Under the pieces are notes generated by a model. It saw only the letters and a program-made list of their open reading frames with translations. It had not been told where the DNA came from and searched no databases. A stretch of DNA of 64,000 bases from Juglans regia (lineage: Eukaryota; Streptophyta; Magnoliopsida; Fagales; Juglandaceae). This document shows, piece by piece, positions 24,572 to 35,247 of the stretch. Position 1 is the first letter of the stretch; the number at the start of each line of letters is the position of its first letter. The position numbers and the translations under genes are program-made. The stretch lies in assembly GCF_001411555.2 (NCBI RefSeq), contig NC_049901.1, forward strand, positions 8,938,681-9,002,680. The letters are read 5' to 3'.

Positions 24572-25001
24572 ATGGGTTTCACTGCATTTCTATTCTATGT
24601 TAATGTCATCTTTTTGTTAACGAGCCCAACATGGACTTGTGCAATACCAGAGCTTAGAGCACTCATGGACATTAAGGCAGATTTGGACCCACGGAGCCAG
24701 TACCTATCTTCATGGACCATCGATGGTAACCCATGTGACGGTTCATTTAAAGGTGTTGCCTACAATGAGAGAGGTCAAGTGGCGAACATTTCATTGCAGG
24801 GAAAGGGGCTCTCAAGCAATATCTCTCCAGCCATTGTTGGGCTCAGGCACTTAATGTGGCTCTACTTGCATTATAACTCTCTTTACAAAGAGATACCAAG
24901 AGAAATAGCAAACTTGACTGGGTTGAGTGATTTGTATCTGAATGTAAATAATCTCTCTGAGGAGATACCTCCTGTGGTTGGAAACATAGCCGGTTTACAA
25001 G
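24572..25001 (+). pseudogene. Orphan first exon of an LRR receptor-like kinase
   Basis: 143 codons plus one base end at a sound GT donor (25002), with no following exons. The order is a hydrophobic signal peptide (about residues 1-23), an LRR N-terminal cap (ELRALMDIKADLDP, then SWTIDGNPCDGSFKGV), and leucine-rich repeats including LYLHYNSL and LSDLYLNVNNLSEEIP. The match is to a plant LRR-RLK family with few LRRs (Arabidopsis At5g51560-like, from memory). The second cap cysteine, expected in 'GVAC', is Tyr. The transmembrane and kinase exons are absent. It lies between the Harbinger end (24271) and the hAT end (25342), with its 5' leader. It therefore looks like a gene fragment captured by the hAT element. 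Confidence 0.82.
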
Positions 25002-25410
25002 GTTAGTACCGATGAATTTCTGTAAAAAATTGAAGACTTCATCATGAACGAATGTAGAGAAGTGTAGATGAACAGAGGTGACGGTGATGACGAAGAGAGA
25101 AGACGGCGATGATGATGATCACAGAGAGAAATGGGGAGGGATGGCAGCAAGGGGGTGAGATCTGGAGAGGGCCAGAGGGTTGGCGGCTAGGGATTGAAAT
25201 CCTTGAGCTGTTAAAACATGTAGTCGAATCATTTTTACTTTTAGCAAGTTCGACCAGCAAGCTAGTCGAAACTGCATTTCTCGGTTGGGTCGGGTTGGGT
25301 CGCACTGACAGACCGGATCATCAACTTTTTTGCATAAGCCTAATTGCAATAGTGATAAATGTGCGGCATCTTATATAGTAGGATGAGAATGTGGTGTATA
25401 GCATTATTTC

Positions 25411-25703
25411 TAAAGAATACATAAACATATAATCATTCAATCCTTTGAAATATACTATGAAGAATGTTATAGATGCGGAGATCGTCTAATATATCCATAT
25501 AGAAAATCTAGATTATATTTGTTATATATTTTATAGAAAAATGATAAAACTGAGTTAATTGAAACTAAAGTTGATTATAAAGAGATAATAATGTTATACA
25601 CCACACTCTTATTTCATTCTTTATAAAGATAGTCTACGTATCTATAACATTCTTTATAATATATTTCAAAGGATTGAATGATTATATGCTTACGCATTCT
25701 TTA
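25411..25703. mobile_element. Foldback MITE, about 290 bp
   Basis: Inverted arms 25411-25480 and about 25637-25703 share 'ataatcattcaatcctttg' and 'agaatgttatagat'-type text. The spacer is AT-rich. It abuts the right arm of the palindromic repeat. No clear target duplication was seen. Confidence 0.65.
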
Positions 25704-26120
25704 ATTATCATAATATTGTCTCTAAGAATGACAATTCGTGTTTGCAGATCGTGTCAATTAATGGATGTTTGACTGCACGGATTTTTATCCAAACCCAACT
25801 CGTTAAGATAAACGAATAAAACTTTTAAACTCTAACTCAATCAATTTAAATAATAGATCACATCGTATCGCCTATTTTAATCTATTTACTAATTAATTAA
25901 AAAAAGGTATCGTATCTCATGAAAGAAAAAAACTTACTAGTGAAGTGTCTTAGACTCTTTAATATATGTAAACTCAGGCTGGTTACATGCATGTGTTCCA
26001 TTGCTAGCTAATTCATCCCAATTCATGCTCGAAGTTTTTCCAGCAGTAGATATTCCTATATATAATTAGGTCACAGTTAAATAGATTTTCCTATTAGCTT
26101 TTTTCTTCAAGGGCTTATTA

Positions 26121-26351
26121 AGTCTCGTTTGGATTCGGAAAATATTTCATCTCATCTCATATCATCATTACAAGTTTTCTAAATTTTCACATAAAATATA
26201 ATAAATAATTCAAAATTTTCAAATCTCAATTCAACATTTTCAAATTTTAAAATAATAATAATATTAAAAAATAATATTCTAATAATATTTTTTTTAATTT
26301 TAATTTTTCATCTAAAACTAACTCACCTCATCTCTGAAATCAAACCAGCCC
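26121..26351 (-). mobile_element. Tourist-like (PIF/Harbinger) MITE, copy 2
   Basis: The left end is 'agtctcgtttggattc'. The right end, on the minus strand, is 'gggctggtttgatttc'. TTA flanks both ends (26118-26120 and 26352-26354). The core is the reverse complement of the family found at 3893, 29161, 36180 and 45170. Confidence 0.8.
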
Positions 26352-26543
26352 TTATCATACAAAAAAATATTTCCATGAGTCTAAATTCTAATTACTTATG
26401 TGATCATAGCTTCAGCTTTTTAGCCATATACTTTCAAAGAATAATAATAAGTTTAGAAGAACAAATCTTGCCGCAATTGGACATCTTTAACCAGATATTA
26501 GGAAAAGTTTTCATTGAGTCATTCTTCTACCTTATTTTAAAAA

Positions 26544-26716
26544 GAGAAATGATACTTGTAGTCGTGAGTGTGCAAGTACTGTACAGTTGCGTTGAAATAA
26601 ATAAATAAATATGAGACCTACATGAAAAGAAATTTATTTTTTAATAGTAAACCCCACTCTTTTTCAAAGCGACTGCACGACGTTTGTGCATTCCGCGACT
26701 GTATGTAGAATTACTC
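26544..26716. mobile_element. TIR MITE, family B, copy 2
   Basis: It starts 'gagaaatgatacttgtagtc' and ends 'gactgtatgtagaattactc', which are inverted versions of each other. It is homologous to 18790-18968. Confidence 0.65.
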
Positions 26717-27052
26717 TTTTAAAAAAGAATCATTTTATTCATCATTCTTATATTACATATCACACATAATTTTTTTTATTAAATATATGGTGTATAGATG
26801 ATAAATAGAAGATTTCATTTAATTTAGCAAAAAAATATTAAATAAAAATAAAACATTATGTATGATATGTGAGGAATGTGTTACGAAAGATGCATTTGAA
26901 GAAAAAAAATCAAGAAAAAGTCTTAAGATCAACCCCTGTTTGGCTGCATCCTAACACACACCATACGTGTCGTTTCTGCGTTTCCCTCTCTCACAGACTC
27001 AGCTCACAACAGACTCATTTGAAATGAGTTTGAAATGCGTTTCCTCTCCCCC

Positions 27053-27300
27053 GCGTCGCCCAGCTCTCCTCCCTCCCCATTGCCATCTTTTTTTGTTTTT
27101 TGATTTCCTTCCTCATTTGCTCTCTCTGTTTCAACCCACTAGAAGAAGGGAGAACTTGATCTTCTGCAACTACATGCGTCACCCAGCTCTTCTCCCTCCA
27201 TGTCGCCATCTTCTTTTATCTTTTATTTCATTTCCTTCCTCATTTGCTCTCTCTATTTCAATCCACTTGAGGAAGGGAGAACTTGATCTTCTGCAACTAG
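27053..27300 (+). repeat. Two-unit tandem duplication, about 120 bp each
   Basis: 'cccagctct.ctccctcc', 'ttccttcctcatttgctctc' and 'gggagaacttgatcttctgc' occur in the same order at 27058-27171 and 27181-27298. Open frames here are low-complexity and not supported as genes. Confidence 0.8.
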
Positions 27301-27689
27301 CTCTAGTCAAGCTCTATTCTTCTTGATGTTTTTGGTTATTTATTAGAGCTTGAAGTTGGAGATTAGTTGAGAATCATATTATCCTCTTTTTGTTGGTATT
27401 TTTCTGCGACTTCGTGTATCTCTTGGTTTCGGCTTTGCAAATTGCAGGAGTTTTTGTGAGCGTTTGACCGACAATCAATGATTATTCATGATTTTTAGGT
27501 ATGGCTCTAATTACAAGCATAAAAAGTCCTAATTAACTCTGTTTGGTTTTTGAGAAAATGCAGTATAAGAAAATAATTTGAGCTTTTGAAGCATAGATTA
27601 TTTACTGTTTAGGACCTGAGAAAATGATAAATTCCTGATTAAACAAAATGCAGTTCTACAACTTAGTTTAGCTGAGTCGATAATTCAAG

Positions 27690-28091
27690 GTTTGAAGGTG
27701 ATTTGTGGCCAATCATTTCTTGAAGATGCATTGGGCATGGAGGACGAAATTCTATAACAGCGAAGCATCTTCTCACCCAGCGACCTCGACAGACTTCGGG
27801 ACCAAAATTTCTGATCAACCTCCATCTCTCCATCCAAATCGTAACCGCCGTCATCGTCTCGCACTTCTTATGCTTTTGCTTTTGCTTCCTCCTCATTTTT
27901 CTCTTCTTTTGCCTCGTTATCGTCTTCTACACAGTATTCACCAGCACTGCGAGGGGGCTTATGGCAGATCTCGATGATACGCTGGAGGACTTGGTCGACA
28001 CTACTCTTGTGGTAGTAGAAAGTCGAGATGGCCATTAGTGAGGTCCCAACTAATGGCGTCATGGCTAGGTGCAAATACGATGGAGAAGATG
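27690..28091 (-). pseudogene. AMP deaminase N-terminal exon fragment
   Basis: On the minus strand the frame reads LHLAMTPLVGTSLMAISTFY, then HKSSVDQVLQRIIEI. An acidic stretch follows to a TAA at 27868-27870, and then in the same frame SRSLSRSLGEKMLRCYRISS and SMPNASSRNDW. This resembles the membrane-anchor first exon of plant AMP deaminase (from memory), which in the full enzyme precedes a large catalytic domain. That domain is absent here, and no ATG is kept at the expected start. Apart from the TAA the frame is open, so the fragment is fairly young. The identification rests on short motifs. Confidence 0.55.
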
Positions 28092-28691
28092 AAAGACAAG
28101 GAATTTTGTTCTAATTTGGCGGGAGGATGTGTGTGGGGAAAATTCGAATAAGATGCAAAACGATAATGCAAAACGTGCTTTTTGCTTTTGAAAATAAAAA
28201 AAAAAAATTTAGGTAAGGTGTGCTACAAATCAGCTGTGAATATGATTGATCCGAAGAAGAACACAAAAATCAAAAGCCTTCGTATCGCCGCTACAAAGTC
28301 TATAATCCCCGAATCCCGATACAATACAAAGTTGAGGAGGGTCATTATAGTAAAATTATAAGTCGCATGTGGGTGTCCACGTGTTCAGTAGTGGATCGCC
28401 TCTGGGGCTCTGAGAATCACCCCTCATCTCGAGAGATTCTGGTCTCTCAATCTGCTACATCTCACCCCACGATTACGAACCGATTCACTCCCTCAAACAA
28501 ACGCCCAAAAGCTCGCCCGCCTCGCAGACTGACCACAGTTCGTGCGCCATCGACTCCATCCTTTATCTGATTCCATGGAGCGCGAGCTGTCGTATCGTCT
28601 TTGTGATCCTTATGCCTCGCCCTTGATTCTCTAGAAATCTTCTGAGCTTTTCTTTTTTCTCTGCTGTTGACTTCCATTTTCAACGAATCGG

Positions 28692-31600
28692 ATGGCTCGG
28701 TTTCATGGGATTCTGCTATTCTCCGCACTTCTCTGTCTCGTTCGTGCTCTAGAAGCTAGCACTGGTGACGCTGATCCGGTTTACAGGTAAGTTTCTTTTT
28801 GTTCTTTTATCTTTTGCGTCTGCTCTAATTTTTCAAATTTCTTTTTGTATTATCATAATCGGTTAAATATGTAACCGCCTTTCTTTTCCCCAAAATTTAA
28901 ATATTGATGGTTGCACTATTTGATGGAGAAGATTAGTTTGTTTACCTTATAATACCTGTGCAGCAGTGGAGAAGTATTACTTTCGAATTTCTGATACAGT
29001 GGAAGTTAAACGATTAGATAAATTTGAATGTGAGGGTAATCGCGTAAAGTTTGAGATTTATAAAATTTAGCACTGCTAGATAAATCTTTTCAGGATAATT
29101 AAGTTTTTTTTTTTCTCGGTCTTTTAAGATTATTTAGTTACTGGAGGAGATGTGTGCTTTGGCCTCGTCTTTTTTCGCAGATGAGATGATATAAGATGAA
29201 ATGAGTTATGATTAAAATAAAAAGTTGAATAAAATATTGTTATTTTTAATATTATTTTTTGTTTTGAAATTTGAAAAAATTAAATTGTTTATTTTATTTT
29301 GTATGAAAATTTGAGAAAATTATAATGATTAGATGAGATGAGATTGAATGAGTTGAGAGGAGTTGTGAAAACAAACGAGGCTCTAGAGGCTATGTGAACC
29401 TAAGGTTATTGTGTAATGAATAAAGTTATTGGAGAAGGCAGTACTTGAGTATTGTTAATGTTTGTAAGAAGGAACACTCGGTCAAAATTAGAAGAACTTC
29501 ATCCATTTTCTTGGATGTTAAACCTCCGATTGTTTCGAACTAGCAATATTTTTTCAAGAAATGATTTGTTTGTCTTTTGGTTAAGATTTTGAACATGGTT
29601 TTTCACTGTTGGTTGGATCTAATACCATAGAAACCAATCATGCTAAAGCCTATTAGCTGATAAGGCAACAGATATGATTTGAGGATGGTAAATCAGGAGT
29701 TGGGGATGGTGCATTTGAGGGCGTGGTGCCATGGAGTGAGGGAAGGAGGCTGTGGTGGTGCATAGGAGTTATTAGGGGGCGATGGGGGAACTGAGATGAA
29801 GGTCGTGGTGTGTGGGGTGAGGAGAGAGGGGAAGCTGGTGCTGTGTGAAGAAGTGAGGATGAAGAGATCCGAAAGACAGATAATAGACAAAAATATGTGG
29901 GAAAGACAGAAGATAGGAGTAGGACTGGGGTTCTGAAGAATGACTTGTTTTTTAAAGCATCATGTTCAGGTATTTCGTCTATAATGTTTGGTTGATCAAG
30001 AAAAGCTTTCGGCTGACAAATATTTTTCAGTGCCTCTAAACATAGAAAATATGAAAACAAAATTTTCTGGAAAACATAACCTGCCAAAATAATTGACTGT
30101 GAGAGGTAAAAAATACTTTTTTTTCTAGCAATATCCTAAGTTTAGGTTGGAGAGCTGAATCTACCTGGGATTTCAAGTACATTCTACAAATTAAAAGAAT
30201 TAGTTTCTACATGGTTTAATTTGGCAATTACAACCAGGTAACTTACTTATTCATGACTTTTTCTTTCTGATTTGGCAGTTTACGCATATTTATCCTTATA
30301 GTTTTAAAACAAGTCATTTCCATTCTCTTTTGTCTTTTACAGGGCTTGTGTGGACCAGTGCGAGAAAACTGGTTGCGTAGGGGAGAAATGTTTCCATCAT
30401 TGTAAATTCTCATCTGATGGAAAATCTATTGATGGTCCATGGTATCTGCAAGAACCACTTTATCTGAGGTGGAAACAATGGGACTGCCTCAGTGACTGTA
30501 GATACCAGTGCATGCTAAGTAGGGAGGAAGAAAGAGAGCAGCTTGGTCATAAGCCTGTCAAATATCATGGGAAGTGGCCATTTCAGCGTGTTTATGGGAT
30601 TCAGGTTGTTACGTCAATATTTGAGGAGAAAAGTTTAGTGTGAAATGGTTATTACCTTGAATATAATTGCTTACACATTCTACATATAAATGTCTTTCAT
30701 TTTTTAGGAACCTGTTGCTGTTGCTCTGTCTGCCCTCAATCTTTCTATGCAATTTCATGGTTGGCTATCCTTTTTCATCCTTTTATACTACAAGTTACCA
30801 TTGAGGCCTGATAAGAAGTCTTATTATGAGTATACTGGCTTGTGGCATATCTATGGGATTTTATCCATGAATTGCTGGTTCTGGAGTGCTGTTTTTCACA
30901 GTCGGTAAGCAGCCCTTACATCACTGCTAGATTTAAAGGATAGTGTAAGCAGTGCATAAAATACTCAAAAAACAAGAAATATGATTTTACTTCACACATA
31001 AATGATCTATTAATATTTGTATTCTGGTTGTTAGTAATTGCACATCCTTCTTGGCGCACTTTGAAACAAAGTGGATTAAGTTTCGTGGTATTAGCTCTAA
31101 AATAGGGATGGCCAACTCGAGACATGCTCAGAAACCTAGTGCCGTTCACATCCTGCGGAGGGGAAAACATATTGTGGATCATTATTTCAAAGCTTCTTTT
31201 GTCTGCTTTTGTTTAAAACTTACTAAGAGGAAATAATTTGTTTTTTTTTTCGCTGTGTTATGTTGTTAACTGTTTCTTGATTCAAATATTTACAGAGATG
31301 TGGAGTTGACAGAGAAGCTATATTATTCATCTGCTGTGACCTTACTTGGGTTTAGTCTGATTCTGGCAATACTGCGAGCTTTTGATGTGAGAGATGAGGC
31401 TGCAAGAGTTATGGTTGCTGCTCCACTGATTGCATTTATGACAACCCATATCTTGTATCTGAACTTCTACAAACTTGACCATGGTAAAGCATTTTCCTAC
31501 TAATCTCCACTTAAGGAATGATGTTTGTTATTAATATTCCAAAGTATTGGTACAATTGTGTCAAATATGTCTATCTTACTTTTCATTGCTTATGGCTTGG

Positions 31601-32731
31601 GTACTCTACCAGCAGTTTTAGAGTTTCCATTCAGCCAAGATTGGATCATTTGGTAGTTTCTGTAGAGTTTTAATGCACTGTTTATTTTAAATAGCCCTTA
31701 TCTCAGCTATTTGGGACTGGTCATGCTTACTTTTGTTACTTTTCTGTCTTGGGCGATCTTTCCTGCAAAATTTTTTCATTGCTCTCGTCTCTGATGGCAT
31801 GGTTGTTGGATCCTTTCCCACACAATTTACCATCTTGATTGACCATATCGCAACTTTTTCCTGAATTACTGATGCCCTATTTACCCATGAGTGGATTTGT
31901 ATTTCATTCTATCCTTTCTTGTCTTGTCTCTCATCTATCTCAACAGCCTTGTTTAAGCTAACCCTGTTACCCTGATATTCACGGACTTTCTGGTATGTAA
32001 GACAAATAATATCTGACCAGTACAACAATATTTCTTGGTACCTCAATGTTTGGATCACTAATAATTCAAAGTTCCCAGAATTGTTATATTATGCATTTAT
32101 TGGGAATTGAAAATGCAATCAACTTTATGATGGTACATGCTCAAGTGTCAATTATGGTGAAGCAGCCTTTGAACCTGTTATTGTGTTCATCAATAATAAT
32201 GAAAACAGAGTTAGAAAGTTTTTGAGAGAAGTAAAGGTATCATGTGTGTAAAATACCAGCATGGAGTTCTGGAATTGATCAGTTTCTATCATGATCCCTC
32301 AATATATTTACCATACCTATCAACGAAGTTTAAAAGTTGAAATCTCTTTAGAGAAAAAGCTACATGTATAATATGTACGTGAAGTTGGAATAGGAGTCAT
32401 GTTGGGTGACGAGTTCTAGTTTGAAAACCCACTTTGTATTGCAGATTTGAACATGAAAGTGTGTGCGATCATGGGTGTCATTCATCTTCTTGTGTGGGCA
32501 ATCTGGGCTGGCGTCACTCGTCATCCATCCCGCTGGAAGTTGTGGTTGGTGGTTGTGGGGGGAGGCCTCGCAATGCTGTTGGAAACTAAAGACTTCCCAC
32601 CCTACCGAGGATTTGTTGATGCTCACGCACTTTGGCATGCAACCACCATCCCTCTTACATACTTATGGTGGAGTTTTATCAGGGATGACGCAGAGTATGG
32701 GACATCATCTCTCCTCAAGAAGATGAAGTAG
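28692..32731 (+). CDS. Post-GPI-attachment to proteins factor 3 (PGAP3/Per1) family
   Basis: Five exons: 28692-28786, 30343-30604, 30708-30904, 31296-31483 and 32445-32731, giving 342 residues, as usual for plant Per1-like proteins. A signal peptide spans residues 1 to about 20. A cysteine-rich luminal part follows (ACVDQCEKTGCVGEKCFHHC onward), then about seven membrane segments. The family motifs are present: WHIYGILSMNCWFWSAVFHS, with FHSRD after it, and near the end DAHALWHATTIP. These His/Asp/Ser residues mark the CREST hydrolase superfamily. Per1/PGAP3 removes an acyl chain from GPI anchors in the ER/Golgi during lipid remodelling. The start is the only ATG giving a signal peptide. Intron 1 (1.56 kb) contains a Tourist-like MITE. 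Confidence 0.95.
29161..29382 (+). mobile_element. Tourist-like MITE, copy 3, in PGAP3 intron 1
   Basis: The ends are 'ggcctcgtcttttt' and, on the minus strand, 'gcctcgtttgttttc'. The core matches the family ('gagatgagattgaatgagtt'). Confidence 0.75.
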
Positions 32732-33704
32732 CATATCTGAATCTATTGCCTGCACTAATCAGCTGGTGGATGCATCAAGTACATGACATGCTCGCTCACT
32801 CTGTTAATACATTGGAATGTACTCTCTTCTTTCCTTCCTGTGTATGCATTTCTTTGAAGTGCTTACCATTATGTGTCCCCTTGTTTTGCTTTTTGTTTGA
32901 TAACAACCATTTTTTTTTTTCTCCCACATGAAATTGTGGGATGTTTATCTGTGATGGAGTTTTACATTTCCTGTTTTTTTTTTGCTCCCCTCTTAGAAAT
33001 TTCATAGCTCTAGATGTATAAGAAGCAAACAACCATTGCAACTTATATTTTACTGTAAAGAAATTGTGTAGCCTTGCTAATTTAGATGCTCGTGTTTATC
33101 TAGAATCACAGATACATGCTTACGCAGGAATGTATGAAGCGGGCAGACATTTGTAGTTCTTGAGCGAGCCACATTGAACATGGTATAGGCAGAAGTATAA
33201 GCCACGGTCTCATTGGGTTTCTGATTGCAGGCAGAGTTTTGGGTCATGTCACTGAAGAAGTTCTATCATCGGGAGTTAACACGACAAATGTACATTCGGC
33301 TACATTTCTTTTTGACCAACATTTACATCATGACTGCTGAGTTTCTATCCAAAAAACTTCGGAAGAGTCTGATATAACCATTGTGTAAAAAATATATCTT
33401 TATTTCGTGTTTAAAAGAAATTTTTCTCCCAAGCACTCCCCAGAATTGAACTAATTAGAAAGTATACGTTTCCTTCCCCCATCTGAATTATAAAAGAAAT
33501 TATGCGCCGCAAAAGGGGTTACCTCAAACTCCAAGTGTGGATAATCCATTTCCATCAACCCCAAATCCAAGCACTCGGACTAGTTTTTAGAAAAGCAATA
33601 TAGACTTGAGACGCATAGAACTTTCCTTAATTCAGAACAAAACAAAAAAAAAAAAATTTGAGAAGTTTTTTCATGTATAATATTATGGCTTCGCCATCTC
33701 TACT

Positions 33705-33743
<39 letters not shown>

Positions 33744-34064
33744 ATGAAGCACGAATAGAAACTTACACAGCATCTGCTTGTTGGGCATTTTATGTGCCCG
33801 CATGACTATCATGATAATAATATCCCAATACTTGCTATCTTACAACATACAATGCTTATCTCTGTGTAGATCGAACACATGACAGTGACACACAGTCGCC
33901 GCACTCAATCAAAAAAACAAAGTACGGAATGATGGCCGCTTCAACTTCGAAACACGTCTCATGATCACCCATTCGGTTTCCTAACACTACTACTATTACT
34001 CTCACCTTTATATGGTATATGTTCCGGATGATCATGATATGATTTTATATTTATGAGTTCTAAT
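32732..34064. other. Intergenic region between convergent PGAP3 and DREB1-like genes
   Basis: It contains the PGAP3 3' UTR and an AT microsatellite at 33709-33739. I see no other gene. Confidence 0.5.
33709..33739. repeat. (AT)n microsatellite
   Basis: About 31 bp of uninterrupted AT repeats. Confidence 0.95.
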
Positions 34065-34703
34065 TTATATGGAATAACTCCATAATGACATGTCAGCTGA
34101 AGCTTCCACGTCATCTCCACCACTGAAAGCATCATCTCCCGCACAATATGGTGGAGGCAGTAGCATCGCCTCTGCCATATTTGCCAGCAACCCCGGCATC
34201 CCAAACACTGCTTCTTCATCCATAAAGAACACTCCCTCCGACGATTGCCTCTCATTCTCCGCCACCGTTTCCGACGAAGTGTCCATCAAATCCGCTGGCC
34301 GAAACGCCTCTGCCGCCTCTGCAGCCGTCCTCTGAATGTCCTTCGCTTCCCCCGACGCCGGCCTCGGCAACTTCGAGGCCGAGTCCGCGAAATTAAGACA
34401 GGCGGACCGCCCACGCAGAGCTATTGCGGCGACATCGTGAGCGCGCGCCGCCATCTCGGCAGTCGGGAACGTCCCCAGCCATATCCTGGACTTCTTATTG
34501 GGCTCGCGGACCTCGCACACCCACTTCCCGGAGTTCCTCCTCCTCACACCCCGGTAGACCGGGTGCCTGGTTTCCTTGAACTTCTTCCTCCCGGCACGTT
34601 TCTTCGGGTTCCTGGAAGCCAAAAGAACCTCCTCGTCAGACAAGTTGACGACGCGACCACAGCTACCTTCGGAATCGGGGGAATACTGGAAGAAATCATC
34701 CAT
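34065..34703 (-). CDS. DREB1/CBF-type AP2/ERF transcription factor
   Basis: Intronless, 212 residues, typical of CBF proteins. Signature 1, [16 protein letters not shown], is at residues 33-48, directly before the AP2 domain (about 50-106: [39 protein letters not shown]). The C-terminus ends in an acidic region and LWSYSI, the usual activation motif. Signature 2 after the AP2 domain is normally DSAW; here it is DSAS (107-110). DREB1 factors bind the DRE/CRT element (CCGAC) and activate cold and drought genes. The start is the single ATG that gives the usual N-terminus. The AP2 region is GC-rich compared with its surroundings, as in many CBF genes. Confidence 0.93.
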   Translation of the reverse strand: MDDFFQYSPDSEGSCGRVVNLSDEEVLLASRNPKKRAGRKKFKETRHPVYRGVRRRNSGKWVCEVREPNKKSRIWLGTFPTAEMAARAHDVAAIALRGRSACLNFADSASKLPRPASGEAKDIQRTAAEAAEAFRPADLMDTSSETVAENERQSSEGVFFMDEEAVFGMPGLLANMAEAMLLPPPYCAGDDAFSGGDDVEASADMSLWSYSI

Positions 34704-34857
34704 GTATGTAGTTGGTTAGTTGGAGAAGGAATGGAATAGTGGAAGACGCAGTAGTGGGTACTGAGGAGTAAGTTCAATCAGTTTTTGCTGGTGTAGCAGA
34801 TCAATGGGAAAAAGGGTGTGTTGGTTTGAAGTAATTAGAATGGATAAAAGTGAGTGT

Positions 34858-34867
34858 GTATATATAC
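34858..34867 (-). promoter_or_regulatory. Probable TATA box of the DREB1-like gene
   Basis: 'gtatatatac', about 155 bp upstream of the ATG on the minus strand. That is a reasonable distance for a leader of about 120 nt. Confidence 0.45.
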
Positions 34868-35211
34868 GTTACTTTGGGAATGAAAAAGAGGAAGGAGGGG
34901 AAAAACACGGAGAGTGATGAGGAGGAGCCAGGCTGGGAAAGCCACGGCTTCTACGTAGTTGAAGGGGAAAGCTACCCCCAAAAGAAAAGTTGAACAAAAA
35001 AATAATGATAATAATTATAAAGAATGGGGTTTAGGAGCCAGCTGGATTTTGACAAGTTGTAGGGAAGTGGGTCTCGTGAGGTGTATGGATGACACTTGGT
35101 GTATTTGACCAGTTCAGAGACTATTGATTGAAAGGAATTAAACAGTGCTTGTTTGGAAGAAAATGAAATGAATCATCTGTAAAGGTGTCAGTTTGGGAGT
35201 CAAGGAACGGT

Positions 35212-35214
<3 letters not shown>

Positions 35215-35242
<28 letters not shown>
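35215..35242. repeat. (CT)14 microsatellite
   Basis: Uninterrupted CT repeats, about 0.5 kb upstream of the DREB1-like start. Confidence 0.95.

Positions 35243-35247
<5 letters not shown>

Larger units (their letters stand above)
19299..25342. mobile_element. hAT-type element of about 6.0 kb carrying other sequences
   Basis: The left end reads 'taggcttgcaaccc'. The right end, read on the minus strand, begins 'taggcttatgca'. Both are followed within 80 bp by 'cccgacccgac/cccaacccgaccc' repeats like the subterminal motifs of Ac-type elements. The 8-bp sequence ATTGCAAT flanks both ends (19291-19298 and 25343-25350). I found no hAT transposase inside, so it is non-autonomous. It contains a PIF/Harbinger element (19606-24271) and a receptor-kinase exon (24572-25001). 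Confidence 0.75.
19127..25410. repeat. Palindromic repeat split by a hAT insertion (arms 19127-19298 and 25343-25410)
   Basis: The left arm holds three units of about 50-60 bp, each containing 'cattatgtaagatgtgac'-like and 'acatttatcaccattgca'-like text. The right arm is one inverted unit. The outer ends read 'atacaccacatt' at the left and its complement 'aatgtggtgtat' at the right. Joining the arms at the shared ATTGCAAT gives a near-perfect palindrome centred on it ('tttatcatc' left, 'agtgataaa' right). Confidence 0.75.
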
